Part shown: in pieces, positions 29,695-39,601 of the stretch
How the letters are laid out: each line of letters starts with the position of its first letter
How positions within the stretch are numbered: position 1 is the first letter of the stretch
NCBI GenBank assembly: GCA_024707325.1
Contig: JANPZY010000001.1
Span: 2,542,501-2,606,500, forward strand
Reading direction: 5' to 3'
From: Opitutus sp.
Lineage (GTDB): Bacteria; Verrucomicrobiota; Verrucomicrobiia; Opitutales; Opitutaceae
Length of the DNA stretch: 64,000 bases
Program-made: the position numbers and the translations under genes
The notes under the pieces: model-generated
What the model saw: only the letters and a program-made list of their open reading frames with translations
Database searches by the model: none
What the model was told of the DNA's origin: nothing

Positions 29695-31466
29695 TTATTC
29701 GGCCGCGGCCCGCGGCATGTCGTCGAAGCCGACCGTGGTTTCGGCGGCGACCATGGGCTGGTCGAGCCGGAATGGTCGTGCGGCGCCGTCGCCACCTGGT
29801 TGCGGCCGGCCTGCTTGGCCTTGTAGAGCGCCGCATCGGCCGCCGGCAGCAGGTCCTGCACGTTGATCGAGGTGGCGGGGATCGTTGCGACGCCGAACGA
29901 GGCCGAGATATCGGCGCCGCGGGTGCTGACAGCGCCTCGATGCGACGCGCAGCTGTTCCGCCTTGTCGGCCGCGCGTCTCGAGCGGACAATCGGGCAGGA
30001 TGATGACCATCTCCTCACCGCCATAGCGGCAGACGATATCGGTCTCGCGCAGCTGGCTGGTGATGCGCCCGCGCGCGTCGCGCAGGACCTGGTCGCCGAA
30101 GGCGTGGCCGTGCTCGTCGTTGAGCCGCTTGAAGTGGTCGAGATCGACCATCAGCAGCGAGATCTCGCGGTTCTCGCGCTGGGCGAGGCGGACGAAGCGC
30201 TGCAGGCAGTCTTCCATGTAGCGGCGGTTGTAGAGGCCTGTCAGCGGGTCGCGCAGCGCCTGGTTGCGCAGCTTTTGGCGCCGAGCGCCATGTTGGCGAG
30301 CGCCAGGCTCATGCCATCGGCCAGCGCCGAGCCGAGATCGGTGACCTGCTCGAGCCGCTCGAGCAGCGCTGACGGCCCGGGGCGAAGAGCTGCAGACAGA
30401 CCGACGATTTCGCCGCGCGCGATCATCGGGATTTCGAGCGTCGACTCGCGCACTGGTGTTGTGATGGCCGCAGCAGAGCTTTATCGCCGTCGGGGTGGTT
30501 GAGATGCGGCTTGCCGCGCTTGAGCGCCCAGCACCAGTTGGGGTTGATCGTATCGGGCGGCGCGGGGCATTCGTCGGCCCGGCCCCAGGTGGTCGACAGC
30601 ACCAGCCGGTCGCGCGAGTTGTTGAAGACGTAGAGGACACCGGTAAATAGCCGGGCACCAGGTCGATCGCGGTCGCCTTCAGCACGGTGTTGGCGTCGCC
30701 GTGGTCACTGCGCGCTTGCAGCACGTCGGCCATTTCGAACAGCCGCGACACCTGTTCGCGCGATTTGTCGGCCTGCGCCACCGCGGCGGCGCGGCGCGCC
30801 GCTTCCGAGACGCTCCAGCGGGGAAGGCGTAGATCAACCCGAGGATGGCGAGCGCGCCGGCGCCCAGCTGCAGGGCCAGTACGCCGCAGCGTGCCCATCT
30901 GCAGCCGCTCGTCGTGCATGGACAGGCGGGTATCGGTTTCGTCGAGCACGCGACCCATCTCGGTCCCGAGCGCTGCAGCGGTTTCTGCGGCACGACCACC
31001 GTCAAGCAGGCCCGGCCCGCCGTGCGGTCGCCGGCGCCGTAGGCGGCAATCGCTGTAGTCCAGTCGTCCACCAGTCCATCGACGATCTGGCGCACCGGCC
31101 GCGGCTCGGCGCCCGCCACCGAGATCGGCCGCAGCTCGTCGAGGATGGCGGCGTTTCGCGCCCCTGTAGCACCGCAGGTCGTGCCGGGCATGCGCGGCCA
31201 GCGCAGCCGTATCTCCGGCAAAGTGAAAAGCGCAGCGCATCCGTCTCGCCATCAGTCAGCGCCAGGTAGACGTTGCGCAGCTGCTGGCTCTGGGTGCGGA
31301 GCTCGGCCATGGCCCGCTGCTGCCCGCTCATGTGGACAAAGCCCACAATCGCCGTCGCCACCAGCGTGAACACCAGCACGATCGTCGCGTGCGAGAGCAG
31401 GCGTGAGCGCGTTGCCCGCCCTGATGAGGCAGGCCACTCATTCATGCGATTGAGGCCGGCAAACAT
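29695..31466 (-). pseudogene. Membrane diguanylate cyclase (GGDEF), frameshifted
   Basis: The N-terminus (MFAGLNRMNEWPASS, start 31466 or 31445) has a membrane helix LLSHATIVLVFTLVATAIVGFV. A periplasmic sensor of about 170 residues follows, then a GAF-like region around PNWCWALKRGKPHLNHPDG. The GGDEF domain reads DPLTGLYNRRYMEDCLQRFV, LLMVDLDHFKRLNDEHGHAFGD and CRYGGEEMVIILPD; GGEEM is the active-site loop that makes cyclic di-GMP. At least seven slips break the frame, including one near 29,935 inside the GGDEF domain. The tail ends DMPRAAAE at 29695. About 590 residues after repair. Role: cyclic di-GMP signalling in response to an external cue. Confidence 0.75.
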
Positions 31467-31718
31467 GGTCGGGAGCCCCACAGGCAACCGTTGATCCGGT
31501 CCATGATGCCCGACATCCGCGTGGGCGCGATGCTGCATCGGCAGAAGCACTTAGCGCGGTCGTGAAGCCGCGTGGTGAAACGGGGCGTTAAAATCGCTAA
31601 AAAATGCGGGGTCAGCCCCAATTTGTGGCGGAACGCGAATTTCTGGCCAACTCGTGTCGATCGGGCGGATGCGCGCCATTCGACCAGATGCGTCCAACCC
31701 CGATCGGAGGAGCTCACC

Positions 31719-32076
31719 ATGCGCTATATCTGCCTCGTCCACGCCGCCGCCGAAGCCTTCCAGACGCTCGATGCCGAGGGCCAGAAGCAGCTCGACCGCG
31801 ATTCGCTCGCCTATGACGTGGAGCTGCAGGCCAACGGCAACTTGGTCGTCGCCGAAGCGCTGCAGCCGCCCGATAGCGCCGTGCTGGTACGGGTACGGCA
31901 GGGGAACGTGTCGACCACCGACGGGCCGTTCATCGAGACCAAGGAACAGCTCGCCGGCTTCATCCTCATCGAAGCACGCGACCTCAACGACGCCATCCGC
32001 CTCGCCTCGGGCATTCCGATGGCGCGGCTCGGCACCATCGAGGTGCGCGCCATGTACGAGATCCCGAGGATCATGA
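31719..32076 (+). CDS. YCII/DGPF-domain protein coupled to an ECF sigma gene
   Basis: MRYICLVHAAAEAFQTLDAEGQ starts after a strong ribosome site (cggaggag). The DGPF motif is seen in VSTTDGPFIETKEQLAGFILIE. The end (EVRAMYEIPRI) needs one base removed to place its stop as the TGA of an ATGA overlap with the sigma factor start at 32073. About 118 residues. DGPF proteins next to ECF42-type sigma factors are a known conserved pairing, though their biochemical role is unclear. Confidence 0.8.
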
Positions 32077-33306
32077 CGCGCCGGTCCGGCCGAAATCGAG
32101 GCGGTCTGGCGAGCCGAGATCCCGGCGGGTGCTGGCAACGCTCATCCGCCTCGTCGGCGATTTCGACCGGGCCGAGGAAGCGCTCAACGACGCCTTCCTC
32201 GCTGCCGCCGAGCAGTGGCCCGCGCGAGGGCATGCCGGCCAACCCCGCGCGCCTGGCTGGTTTCGGCCGGCCGCTTCCGGGCCATCGACAAGATCCGCCG
32301 GCGCGCCCGCTTCGATGCCATCGCCAAGGAGCTCGCCATAGCCGAGGAGGCCGAGATGGCGCCCGAGGCCGAGTATATCGCCGACGACCAGCTGCGGCTG
32401 ATCTTCGTGTGCTGCCATCCCGAGCTGCCGGCGGACGCACAGGTCGCCCTCACCCTGCGCGAGGCGTGCGGGCTCACCACCGAGGAGATCGCCGCGGCCT
32501 TCCTCACCAAGCCCGGCGACCATCGCGCAGCGCATCGTGCGGGCACGGCGCGCATCCGCGAACTCCAGCTGCCCTACGAGGTGCCGGGGCCGGGCGAACT
32601 GGAGCCGCGGCTCGATCTCGTGCTCAAGACCATCTACCTCATCTTCAACGAGGGCTACGCGGCGAGCCATGGCGATGCCGCGATCCGCGCCGAACTCTGC
32701 GCCGAGGCGATCCGCCTTGCCCGCCTGGTCCGTGGCCTCTTGCGCCAGTTCGAGCCCGAGGTCGAGGGCCTGCTGGCGCTGCTGCTGCTGCAGCACGCCC
32801 GCTTCCGCGCCCGGGCCGACGCGGCCGGCGATATCGTGCTGATGCCCGACCAGGACCGCTCGCTATGGGATCGCACCGAAATCACCGAGGGCGTCCGCAT
32901 CGTCGAGCACGCCATGTCGCGCCCGCCGCTCACCGCCTATGTGCTGGAAGCGGCCATCGCCGCAACCCACGCCGTTGCGCCGACCGCCGACGCCACGGAC
33001 TGGGACGAGATCGTGCAGCTCGACCTGCTGCTGCAGGCCGCCCCTTCCGCCGTGATCCGGCTCAACCGCGCCGTCGCGGTCGCCATGCGCGACGGGCCGC
33101 AGGCCGGCCTCACCCAGATCGACGCCTTGCTCGACGCTGGCGCGCTCATCGGCTTCCGCTACGCCCACGCCGTGCGCGCCGACCTGCTGCGCCGACTCGG
33201 CCGCGTCAGCGAGGCGCGCGAGGCATATGTCGCGGCGCTGGAGCTGACCCAGCAGGCGGCCGAGCGCCGCTTCATCGAGAAACGGTTGCGCGAAGTGGTG
33301 AACTAG
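32073..33306 (+). CDS. ECF42-like RNA polymerase sigma factor with C-terminal extension (DUF6596), frameshifted
   Basis: The start ATG overlaps the DGPF stop. Region 2 reads VLATLIRLVGDFDRAEEALNDAF. Region 4 reads LREACGLTTEEIAAAFLTKP and then, after two small compensating slips near 32,515-32,545, AQRIVRARRRIRELQLPYEVP. The long C-terminal part is typical of this group and partly TPR-like: LKTIYLIFNEGYAASHG, LIRLARLVR-like stretches, LLQAAPSAVIRLNRAVAVA, and a final ALELTQQAAERRFIEKRLREV. About 411 residues, twice the size of a plain ECF sigma. No anti-sigma gene is adjacent, in keeping with the idea that the C-terminal extension does the control. Confidence 0.82.
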
Positions 33307-34330
33307 CCGCGGGCCACGCGATTGCGGCTGTCCGGCAGCACGCGGTGCGGCGGCTGGGCGCCGTCGATGAAGGCGCGGATGTTGACGATGACCGTCTCGC
33401 CCATCTCGAGCCGCGCCTCGAGCGTCGCCGAGGCCATATGGGCGGTCAGCACGACGCGATGCTGCCGCGCCAGCGCCAGCAGGCGCGGGCTGATGCCGTT
33501 GCGGTTCTCGAACACATCGAGCGCCGCGCCCGAGAGGTGGCCGGACTCGATGTCGGCGATCAGCGCATCCTCGTCGATGCAGCTCGGGCCGCGAGACGTT
33601 GACCACGAAGGCATCCGCGCGCATCCGCCTTCAGCCGCGCCGGCATTGAGGATGTTGTGCGTGTCGCGGGTCAGCGGGGTGTGCAACGAGACGATGTCCA
33701 CCTCCTCGATCATCGCGTCGAGCTCCTCCCAATAGGTGGCGCCGAGCGCCTCCTCGAGCTGGGCCGGCCGGCGGTTGCGGGAGAAATAGTGGATGTTGAG
33801 CCCGAAGCTGCGGGCGCGCTGCGCAACGGCGGTGCCGATCCGCCCCAGCCCGACAATGCCCAGCGCCTTGCCGCGCAGCCGGCGCCCCAGCATCCAGGTC
33901 GGCGACCAGCCGGGCCAGCTCGCCCGCGCGGCAGGACCTCGGCGCCTTCGACCAGCCGGCGCGGCAGAGCCAGCATCAGCATCATCGCCATGTCGGCCGT
34001 GTCTTCGGTGAGAACGCTGGGCGTGTTGGTGACGGTCAGGCCGGCGCGCATAGGCCGCCTCGATGTCGATATTGTCGAAGCCGTTGCCGAACTGGGCGAT
34101 CAGCTGACGCTCTCGGGCAGCCGGCGCGATCAGGTCGGCATCGAGCCGATCGTTGATCGCGGACACCAGCACGTCCTTGCCGGCCCGCCGCTGCCACGAA
34201 GCTCGCGTCATTGGCCGACAGCGGCGAATCGTCCGGCTTGAGACCGGGCATCGAACAGCGCCGCCATGCGCGCCTCGACCTGCTCCGGCAGGCGGCGGGT
34301 CACGAGGATTTTCGGGTTTCTGAGGGTCAA
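33303..34330 (-). pseudogene. D-2-hydroxyacid dehydrogenase (NAD-binding), frameshifted
   Basis: The C-terminal half is clear: YWEELDAMIEEVDIVSLHTPLTRDT, VVNVSRG-like, IESGHLSGAALDVFENRNGISPRLLAL and HRVVLTAHMASATLEARLEMG (catalytic His). The N-terminal half reads LRNPKILVTRRLPEQVEARMAALFDA, then LIAQFGNGFDNIDIEAAYA and TNTPSVLTEDTADMAMMLMLAL. The nucleotide loop GIVGLGRIGTAVAQRARSFG is intact. Five or more slips occur. The start is probably the TTG at 34330, as no in-frame ATG fits. About 340 residues. It would interconvert a 2-hydroxy acid (glyoxylate/hydroxypyruvate type) and its keto acid. The stop overlaps the convergent sigma gene stop. Confidence 0.72.
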
Positions 34331-34402
34331 ATGGGACGCCTTTCAGCGACCATTAAGGTCTTTTGCCTAGTGATAGGGAAAAAAGCCCCGTCCTGCAAAG
34401 CC

Positions 34403-34992
34403 ATGTTCGGCCAAACCAGCTCGTGCAACGTCACGAGGCTCTCCATTCGCAGGGCAGCAGCTCTGGCCGATTCTGGCGCCTCGCTTGCCATGGCGGCCGT
34501 GCTGTTGCCCTGTCTGGCGGTCGCCGCCGACGACCAATCGGGCCTGCCGCTGCCGCGCTTCGTCACCACGCGCTCCAACCCGATCAATGTCCGGGTCGGG
34601 CCGGGGACGAACTACGACGTCGCCTGGGTCTATGTGAAGGCCGGCACGCCGGTCGAGATCATCCAGGAATTCGACACGTGGCGCAAAATCCGCGATGCCG
34701 ACGGCTCCGAGGGCTGGCTGCACCAGAACCTCCTGCGGGCCGGCGGCGCCGGCCTCGTGGCGCCGTGGAAAGCGGCCGACGAGACAAGGTCGCTCTCTCC
34801 GGCGTGACCGTTCGGCGGACGCGGCGTCCGCGCCTGTCTGACACCCGGCTTCCGGGTCGACCTCAAGGAATGCGACGGCACCTGGTGTTCGTCGCCTGTC
34901 GCCACCCGTCGAAGGCACCGGCCGCAGCTATGATGGCTGGCTGCTGCAGGACGAACTCTGGGGCGTCTACAAGGGCGAAAGAGTTCGACTAG
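34403..34992 (+). CDS. Secreted SH3-domain protein, frameshifted
   Basis: MFGQTSSCNVTRLSIRRAAA leads into a hydrophobic signal segment (LAMAAVLLPCLAVAADD). A bacterial SH3 domain follows: PRFVTTRSNPINVRVGPGTNYDVAWVYVKAGTPVEII and SEGWLHQNLL. After slips near 34,788 and 34,905 a second SH3-like half can be read (VRAWLTPGFRVDLKECDGTW, YDGWLLQDELWGVYKGE). It ends at 34992. About 196 residues. The role is probably binding of cell-wall peptide or glycan. Alternative start: ATG at 34331, but that puts a long basic stretch before the signal. Confidence 0.65.
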
Positions 34993-35022
34993 AGTTCACT
35001 GCTCCTGGCGCAGGAAACGCCC

Positions 35023-35505
35023 ATGCTCGGCCTCGCGCACAACGTGAACCTGCTCGTGCCGTACGATCCAGAATGGCCGCGTCTGTTCGAGATCGAGAGG
35101 CAGCGCCTCGTTGTCGCGCTCTCGGGCGTCTTCGGAGGGAATCGAGCACTATGGTTCGACGGCCGTTCCCGGCCTCGCCGCCAAGCCGATCATCGACATT
35201 CTGGTCGGCATCCAGCCGATCGCACGATGGCGAGAGGTCACGACCCTTGCTGGCACTCGGCTACGACTACGCGGCCGATGCGGGTGTCCCCGGTCACGCA
35301 CATCTTCGGACGCGGCCGGGATCGGACAGAGCGGACGCATCTGCCTTCACGTGGTCGAGTTCGGTGGCCCGTGGGGGCGCCCAATCTGGCGTTCCGCGAC
35401 GCGTTGGAAGGGGACGCGACCGCGTCGCTCAGGGCGAGCTATCTCGCCAACAAGCAGCAGGCCGTCGCGGATGCCCGGGCAGCCGCGGCCAGCTACAATA
35501 ATTAG
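35023..35505 (+). CDS. GrpB (UPF0157) family nucleotidyltransferase-fold protein, frameshifted
   Basis: VNLLVPYDPEWPRLFEIERQRL is the family N-terminus, and EGIEHYGSTAVPGLAAKPIIDILVG is the core motif with the conserved GSTAV and D-I-D-type acidic residues. Slips near 35,137, 35,245 and 35,320 separate these from HVVEFGG and LAFRDALEGDATASLRASYLA. The end near 35505 is provisional because another frame runs to 35548. About 160 residues. The family resembles nucleotidyltransferases, and its substrate is not settled. Confidence 0.65.
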   Translation: MLGLAHNVNLLVPYDPEWPRLFEIERQRLVVALSGVFGGNRALWFDGRSRPRRQADHRHSGRHPADRTMARGHDPCWHSATTTRPMRVSPVTHIFGRGRDRTERTHLPSRGRVRWPVGAPNLAFRDALEGDATASLRASYLANKQQAVADARAAAASYNN

Positions 35506-35513
35506 GGGAGCGT

Positions 35514-35998
35514 TCATCGCGGGGACGCCAGGCCCGCCCAGCAGCTGATGCTCAGCGGCTTCTTGCGCGACGCGCACGACAACATCAACATGGGTGATGT
35601 TGGTGCCGCTCGGGGGGCTCGGGGAGGTTTTGGATGACGATGGAGGAGGAGGGGATGTCGATCACCCGCTGCTCGTCCTCGAGATAGAAGTGGTGGTGGT
35701 CCGAGGTGTCGGTGTCGAAATAGGACCGCGAGGCGTCCACCGCGACTTCGCGCAGCAGACCGGCCTCGCGGAACTGGTGCAGGCTGTTGTAGATCGTGGC
35801 CAGCGACACGTTGACGTGAGCGCCCAGCGCTTCGACATGCAGCTGCTCGGCGCTGACATGGCGATGCGGCCCGCCGAACAGCAGTTCGGCGAGGGCGACA
35901 CGCTGGCGCGTCGGGCGAAGGCCGGCCATGCGCAGGACGGCCGTGAGGCAGGGGCTGCGGGACGGGATGGGACGAGGAGCCAGGCTGCGGTCGGTCAT
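35514..35998 (-). CDS. irr: Iron response regulator Irr (Fur superfamily), frameshift near the end
   Basis: MTDRSLAPRPIPSR leads into the winged helix MAGLRPTRQRVALAELLFGG and VSLATIYNSLHQFREAGLLREV. The metal/haem region is SYFDTDTSDHHHFYLEDEQRVI, and SIVIQNLPEPPE follows. One extra base near 35,605 gives an early stop at 35585; correcting it continues GTNITHVDVVVRV. A further slip near 35,560 would bring it to the TGA at 35514. DHHHFY and the Irr-type ending separate it from true Fur. In Hyphomicrobiales irr is divergent from fabA-fabB, exactly as here. Irr controls haem and iron genes when iron is low. Confidence 0.87.
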
Positions 35999-36046
35999 AT
36001 GGTCCAGGAACAGGGCAATATGCGGCGAACTTATAGCTTTAGGGGC

Positions 36047-36059
36047 CTTGTGACACAAG
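36047..36059. promoter_or_regulatory. Perfect 13-bp palindrome between irr and fabA
   Basis: cttgtgacacaag is a perfect inverted repeat about one mid-point A/T, lying in the 200-bp divergent promoter region 140 bp before the fabA start. A near copy of one arm (gtgtca) follows at 36061-36066. It looks like an operator for a dimeric regulator controlling irr, fabA or both. The regulator is unknown to me; the sequence is not the usual Irr box. Confidence 0.4.
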
Positions 36060-36198
36060 CGTGTCAGGCCGGACCCACAGCCGCATCCGCAGTCGGCTGC
36101 GGCCAAAAGGAGCGGGGACGCCACCCTTAAGCCATATTGACCCCTATACCGGCCCCCTCTACTAACGGACCAATCCAACCCGAACCGAGGCCTTGTAT

Positions 36199-36702
36199 AT
36201 GGTGGATCGCCAGAACTCATACGGTTATGACGATCTTCTCAAGAGCGGCCGCGGCGAGTTGTTTGGGCAGGGCTACGCCCAGCTGCCGGCTCCGCCCATG
36301 CTGATGTTCAACCGTATCACCCGGATCGATCGCGAAGGCGGCGCCTATGGCAAGGGCCAGGTGCGCGCCGAACTCGACGTCACGCCCGATCTCTGGTTCT
36401 TCCAGTGCCACTTCATCGGCGATCCGGTGATGCCGGGATGCCTCGGCGTCGATGCCGTCTGGCAGATGCTGGGCTTTTATCTCTGCTGGGATGGTTCGCC
36501 CGGCAAGGGCCGCGCTTTGGGCTGCGGCGAAGTGAAATTCTCCGGCCAGATCACCAATGACGTAAAATTGGTCGAGTACGGCATTGATCTCAAGCGCGTG
36601 ATGAAATCCAAGCTTGTGCTCGGTATCGCCGACGGCTGGGTCAAAGCCGACGGGCAGATTATCTACGAGATGTCCGGCCTTCGCGTCGGCCTGTTCAGCT
36701 AG
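36199..36702 (+). CDS. fabA: 3-hydroxydecanoyl-ACP dehydratase/isomerase FabA
   Basis: A 167-residue enzyme starting [20 protein letters not shown] at the ATG 36199 (a TTG two codons earlier is possible). The active-site histidine is in [20 protein letters not shown], together with the [18 protein letters not shown] helix that carries the catalytic aspartate. FabA dehydrates 3-hydroxydecanoyl-ACP and isomerises the product to cis-3-decenoyl-ACP, the branch point to unsaturated fatty acids. fabB follows 37 bp later. The frame is intact. Confidence 0.96.
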   Translation: MVDRQNSYGYDDLLKSGRGELFGQGYAQLPAPPMLMFNRITRIDREGGAYGKGQVRAELDVTPDLWFFQCHFIGDPVMPGCLGVDAVWQMLGFYLCWDGSPGKGRALGCGEVKFSGQITNDVKLVEYGIDLKRVMKSKLVLGIADGWVKADGQIIYEMSGLRVGLFS

Positions 36703-36739
36703 CCGACCAGCAGAAGTCGGGTTCAGAGGAGTCTTGCAT

Positions 36740-37969
36740 TTGAGGCGAGTGGTCGTCACCGGCATGGGCATCGTGTCCTCCATCGGCAACAATCATTGCC
36801 GAGGTGCTCGAAAGCTCTGCGCACTGCCACGCCCGGCATCGTCTTTGCGCAGGAATATGCCGATCTGAATTTCCGCTGCCAGGTCCATGGCGCGCCCAAG
36901 CTCGATCCGTTCGAAGTGCTCGACCGCCGCACCACCCGCTTCATGGGCAAGGGCGCGGCCTGGAACTACATCGCCATGCAGCAGGCGATCGCCGAACTCC
37001 GGGCTCGAGGAAAAGGACATCCAGAACCCGCGCACCGGCATCATCATGGGCTCGGGCGGTCCGTCGACCCGCACCGTGGTGGAAGCCGCCGACATCACCC
37101 GCGAAAAGGGCCCCAAGCGCATCGGGCCATTGGCCGTGCCCAAGGCGATGAGCTCCACCGCTTCGGCGACGCTGGCCACGCCCTTCGGCATCAAGGGCGT
37201 GAACTATACCATCAGCTCGGCCTGCGCGACCTCCAAGCACTGCATCGGCTCGGGCTACGAGCAGATCCAGATGGGCAAGCAGGACATCGTCTTTGCCGGT
37301 GGCCACGAGGATCTCGACTGGACGCTCTCGAACCTCTTTGACGCCATGGGCGCCATGTCGTCGGACTTCAACGCCACGCCCGCCAAGGCCAGCCGCGCCT
37401 ATGATGCCAACCGCGACGGCTTCGTCATCGCCGGCGGCGCCGGCGTACTGGTGCTCGAAGAGCTTGAACACGCCAAGGCCCGCGGCGCCACCATCTATGC
37501 CGAGATCGTGGGCTATGGCGCCACGTCCGACGGCTACGACATGGTCGCGCCCTCGGGCGAAGGCGCCGAGCGCTGCATGCGCATGGCGCTCGAGACGGTC
37601 AAGGGCAAGGTCGACTATCTCAACCCGCACGCCACCTCGACCCCGGTAGGCGACGCCAAGGAGATGGAAGCCATCCGCGCCGTCTTCGGCACCGGCGACA
37701 AGGCCCCGCCGATCTCGGCCACCAAATCGCTGACCGGCCATTCGCTCGGCGCCACGGGCGTCCAGGAATCGATCTACTGCATCCTGATGATGCAGCACCG
37801 CTTCCTCTGCAAGAGCGCCAATATCGAAACGCTCGACCCGCTGTTCGCCGACATGCCGATCCTCCGCCAGCGCCGCGACAATGTCGATGTCGGCATCACG
37901 CTGTCGAATTCCTTCGGCTTCGGCGGCACCAACGCCACGCTGGTGTTCCAGCACCCGGACGTTCAGTAA
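36740..37969 (+). CDS. fabB: Beta-ketoacyl-ACP synthase I FabB, two frameshifts near the start
   Basis: A TTG start at 36740 lies after a clear gaggag site: [18 protein letters not shown]. Slips near 36,795-36,815 and 37,005 break the first 90 codons. [24 protein letters not shown] and [16 protein letters not shown] lie between them. From 37,010 the frame is clean: [16 protein letters not shown] carries the active-site cysteine, [14 protein letters not shown] the first catalytic histidine, and [16 protein letters not shown] the second. It ends [12 protein letters not shown]. About 409 residues. It elongates cis-unsaturated acyl chains with FabA. fabI, which often follows in related genomes, is not here. 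Confidence 0.93.
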
Positions 37970-37970
37970 T

Positions 37971-38126
37971 CCCTTCTCCCCTCAGGGGAGAAGGTGCCCG
38001 AAGGGCGGATGAGGGGTGAATGCCTCTCAACGCGCTCAAGGTGCGACGCTGAACCCCTCACCCAGCTCTGCTAGTTCGCTCCGCTCACAAGCGCCGCTTG
38101 CCCTCTCCCCTCAGGGGCGAGGGGAC
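37971..38126. repeat. Inverted repeat element, ctcaggggag type, copy 1
   Basis: The left arm cttctcccctcaggggagaa leads to ggtgcccgaagggcgg. The right arm ends in ccctctcccctcaggggcga. Each arm contains its own small palindrome (cccctcagggg). The element fills the gap between fabB and the convergent moeB-like gene. A second copy lies at 43062-43197. Such elements are dispersed in many Hyphomicrobiales genomes. It may act as a bidirectional terminator here. Confidence 0.7.
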
Positions 38127-38151
38127 GCTGGGGCGAGTTTGGTGCGCTAAG

Positions 38152-38864
38152 TCAGTACTGCAGTTCAGTGAACTTCGCCGCGCGGCCGTCATAGAGTAGC
38201 AGGCGGCCGATCAGGGGGTCGCCCAGCCCGGTGATGAGTTTGATCGCCTCCATCGCCATCAGCGTGCCGATGACGCCGGTGACGGCGCCGAGTACGCCGA
38301 CCACTTCGCAGGCGGGCAGATCGACATCGTCCGGGTCCTGCGGATAGAGGTCGGCGGAAAGCTGGGGCCGCCCGGCGCGAACACCGTCACCTGCCCGTCG
38401 AACATCGATACAGCACCGGAGACCAGCGCCCTGCCGGCAGCCGCAGAGGCATCCGCCGCGATCTTGCGGGTGGTAAAATTGTCGGTGCCGTCGAGAACGA
38501 GGTCATAGCCGGCGACGAGCGCGGCATTCTCCGTCGAGAGTCGCAGCACATGCGGCACGATCTCGACGAAGGGGTTGATGGCCGCCACGAACGCCTTGGC
38601 CGACTCCACCTTGGTGGTGCCGGTGCCGGCGCTGGTGTGGATGATCTGGCGTTGCAGGTTCGAGAGGCTGACCGTGTCGTCGTCGACCACGCCGATGGTG
38701 CCGACGCCCGCTGCGGCGAGATAGGCGATCACCGGCGAACCCAGCCCGCCGGCGCCGATCACCAGCACCTTCGCGGCCTTCAACCGCTGCTGGCCCTCGC
38801 CGCCGACGCCCTTGAGCACCAGGTGGCGGGCATAACGGCGGGTTTCCTCGGGCGAGAGCGTCAT
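38152..38864 (-). CDS. moeB: MoeB/ThiF-type sulfur-carrier adenylyltransferase, one frameshift
   Basis: MTLSPEETRRYARHLVLKGV starts at 38864 inside a TGATG overlap with the DUF2259 stop. The ATP-binding region reads KVLVIGAGGLGSPVIAYLAAAGVG. RQIIHTSAGTGTTKVESAK and LVLDGTDNFTTRKIAADAS are the usual E1-like motifs. One slip near 38,368 in VTVFAPGG must be corrected to reach EVVGVLGAVTGVIGTLMAMEAIKLITGLGDP and the end KFTELQY at 38152. About 237 residues. It adenylates the C-terminal glycine of a ubiquitin-like sulfur carrier for molybdopterin or thiamine synthesis. The symbol is a best guess between MoeB and ThiF. Confidence 0.82.
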
Positions 38865-39601
38865 CAGTTGCCCAGCGGCACGGCGATGAAGCGCCGGTCG
38901 GGTCCCTCGAAGCCGTAGGGGAGGACCGAGATGATGGCGACGCCGGCATGGACCGCGTCCGTCGCCGGCCGGGCCACGACGCCGTGGATGCGGTAGGCCA
39001 TGGCGCAGCCACGCGAGGCCGGCAGCTTGCCCGTGTCGCGGTGCAACTCGCTGCTGGTGCCGTTGTCGTCGAGCGTCAGCGCGAAGCCGAGGATTTCGTC
39101 GACGAGGCCCGAGCAGAACTCTTCGCCGGCCGGTGCCGTGAAGGTTTCGAGGGTCAGCGTGTAGTCGCCCTGCGGGTCGTTGAAGAAATAGCCCGGGCTG
39201 CCGAACTTGAGCACCTTGCCGTCGCCGGCCTCGCCATCGCCATTCATGGCGATCCACTCGGCGCTCTCCTGGATCTTCAGCGCTTCGAGCTTGGGCTTGG
39301 CCTCGGCCAGGGCCTGCTCGCGCGCCTGTGCCTCGGTGGAATTGGCGCTGTCGTCCTCGATGCGGACGCGGACCGGCGTGCCTTTCACCCAGCTGTCGCT
39401 GGGCAGGTCGAGGACATAGATGTTGGAATAAGGAAAGCCGGAGCCGTCCTGCATCCCGAATTCCTCGAAGGCGAAATAGCGGTAGTCGGACGAATAGCCG
39501 ATGATGTCGATCATGGCGCGGTCGCCGGCCACAGCCGGGGCCGCGAAGGCGAGGCTAGCGGCCAGTAGAGCCGTGGCCTTTGTCGCCGCGTTCCGTGTCA
39601 T
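38864..39601 (-). CDS. DUF2259 secreted protein
   Basis: The ATG at 39601 follows a good ribosome site (aggaga). The signal peptide is MTRNAATKATALLAASLAFAAPAVAG. The mature protein begins DRAMIDIIGYSSDYRYFAFEEFGMQDGSGFPYS, which is characteristic of DUF2259. A hydrophilic Glu/Ala-rich stretch follows, and the end reads DRRFIAVPLGN. 245 residues. It sits in an operon between dut and the moeB-like gene; its start lies inside the end of dut. The function is unknown, and it is predicted to be periplasmic. Confidence 0.82.
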   Translation of the reverse strand: MTRNAATKATALLAASLAFAAPAVAGDRAMIDIIGYSSDYRYFAFEEFGMQDGSGFPYSNIYVLDLPSDSWVKGTPVRVRIEDDSANSTEAQAREQALAEAKPKLEALKIQESAEWIAMNGDGEAGDGKVLKFGSPGYFFNDPQGDYTLTLETFTAPAGEEFCSGLVDEILGFALTLDDNGTSSELHRDTGKLPASRGCAMAYRIHGVVARPATDAVHAGVAIISVLPYGFEGPDRRFIAVPLGN

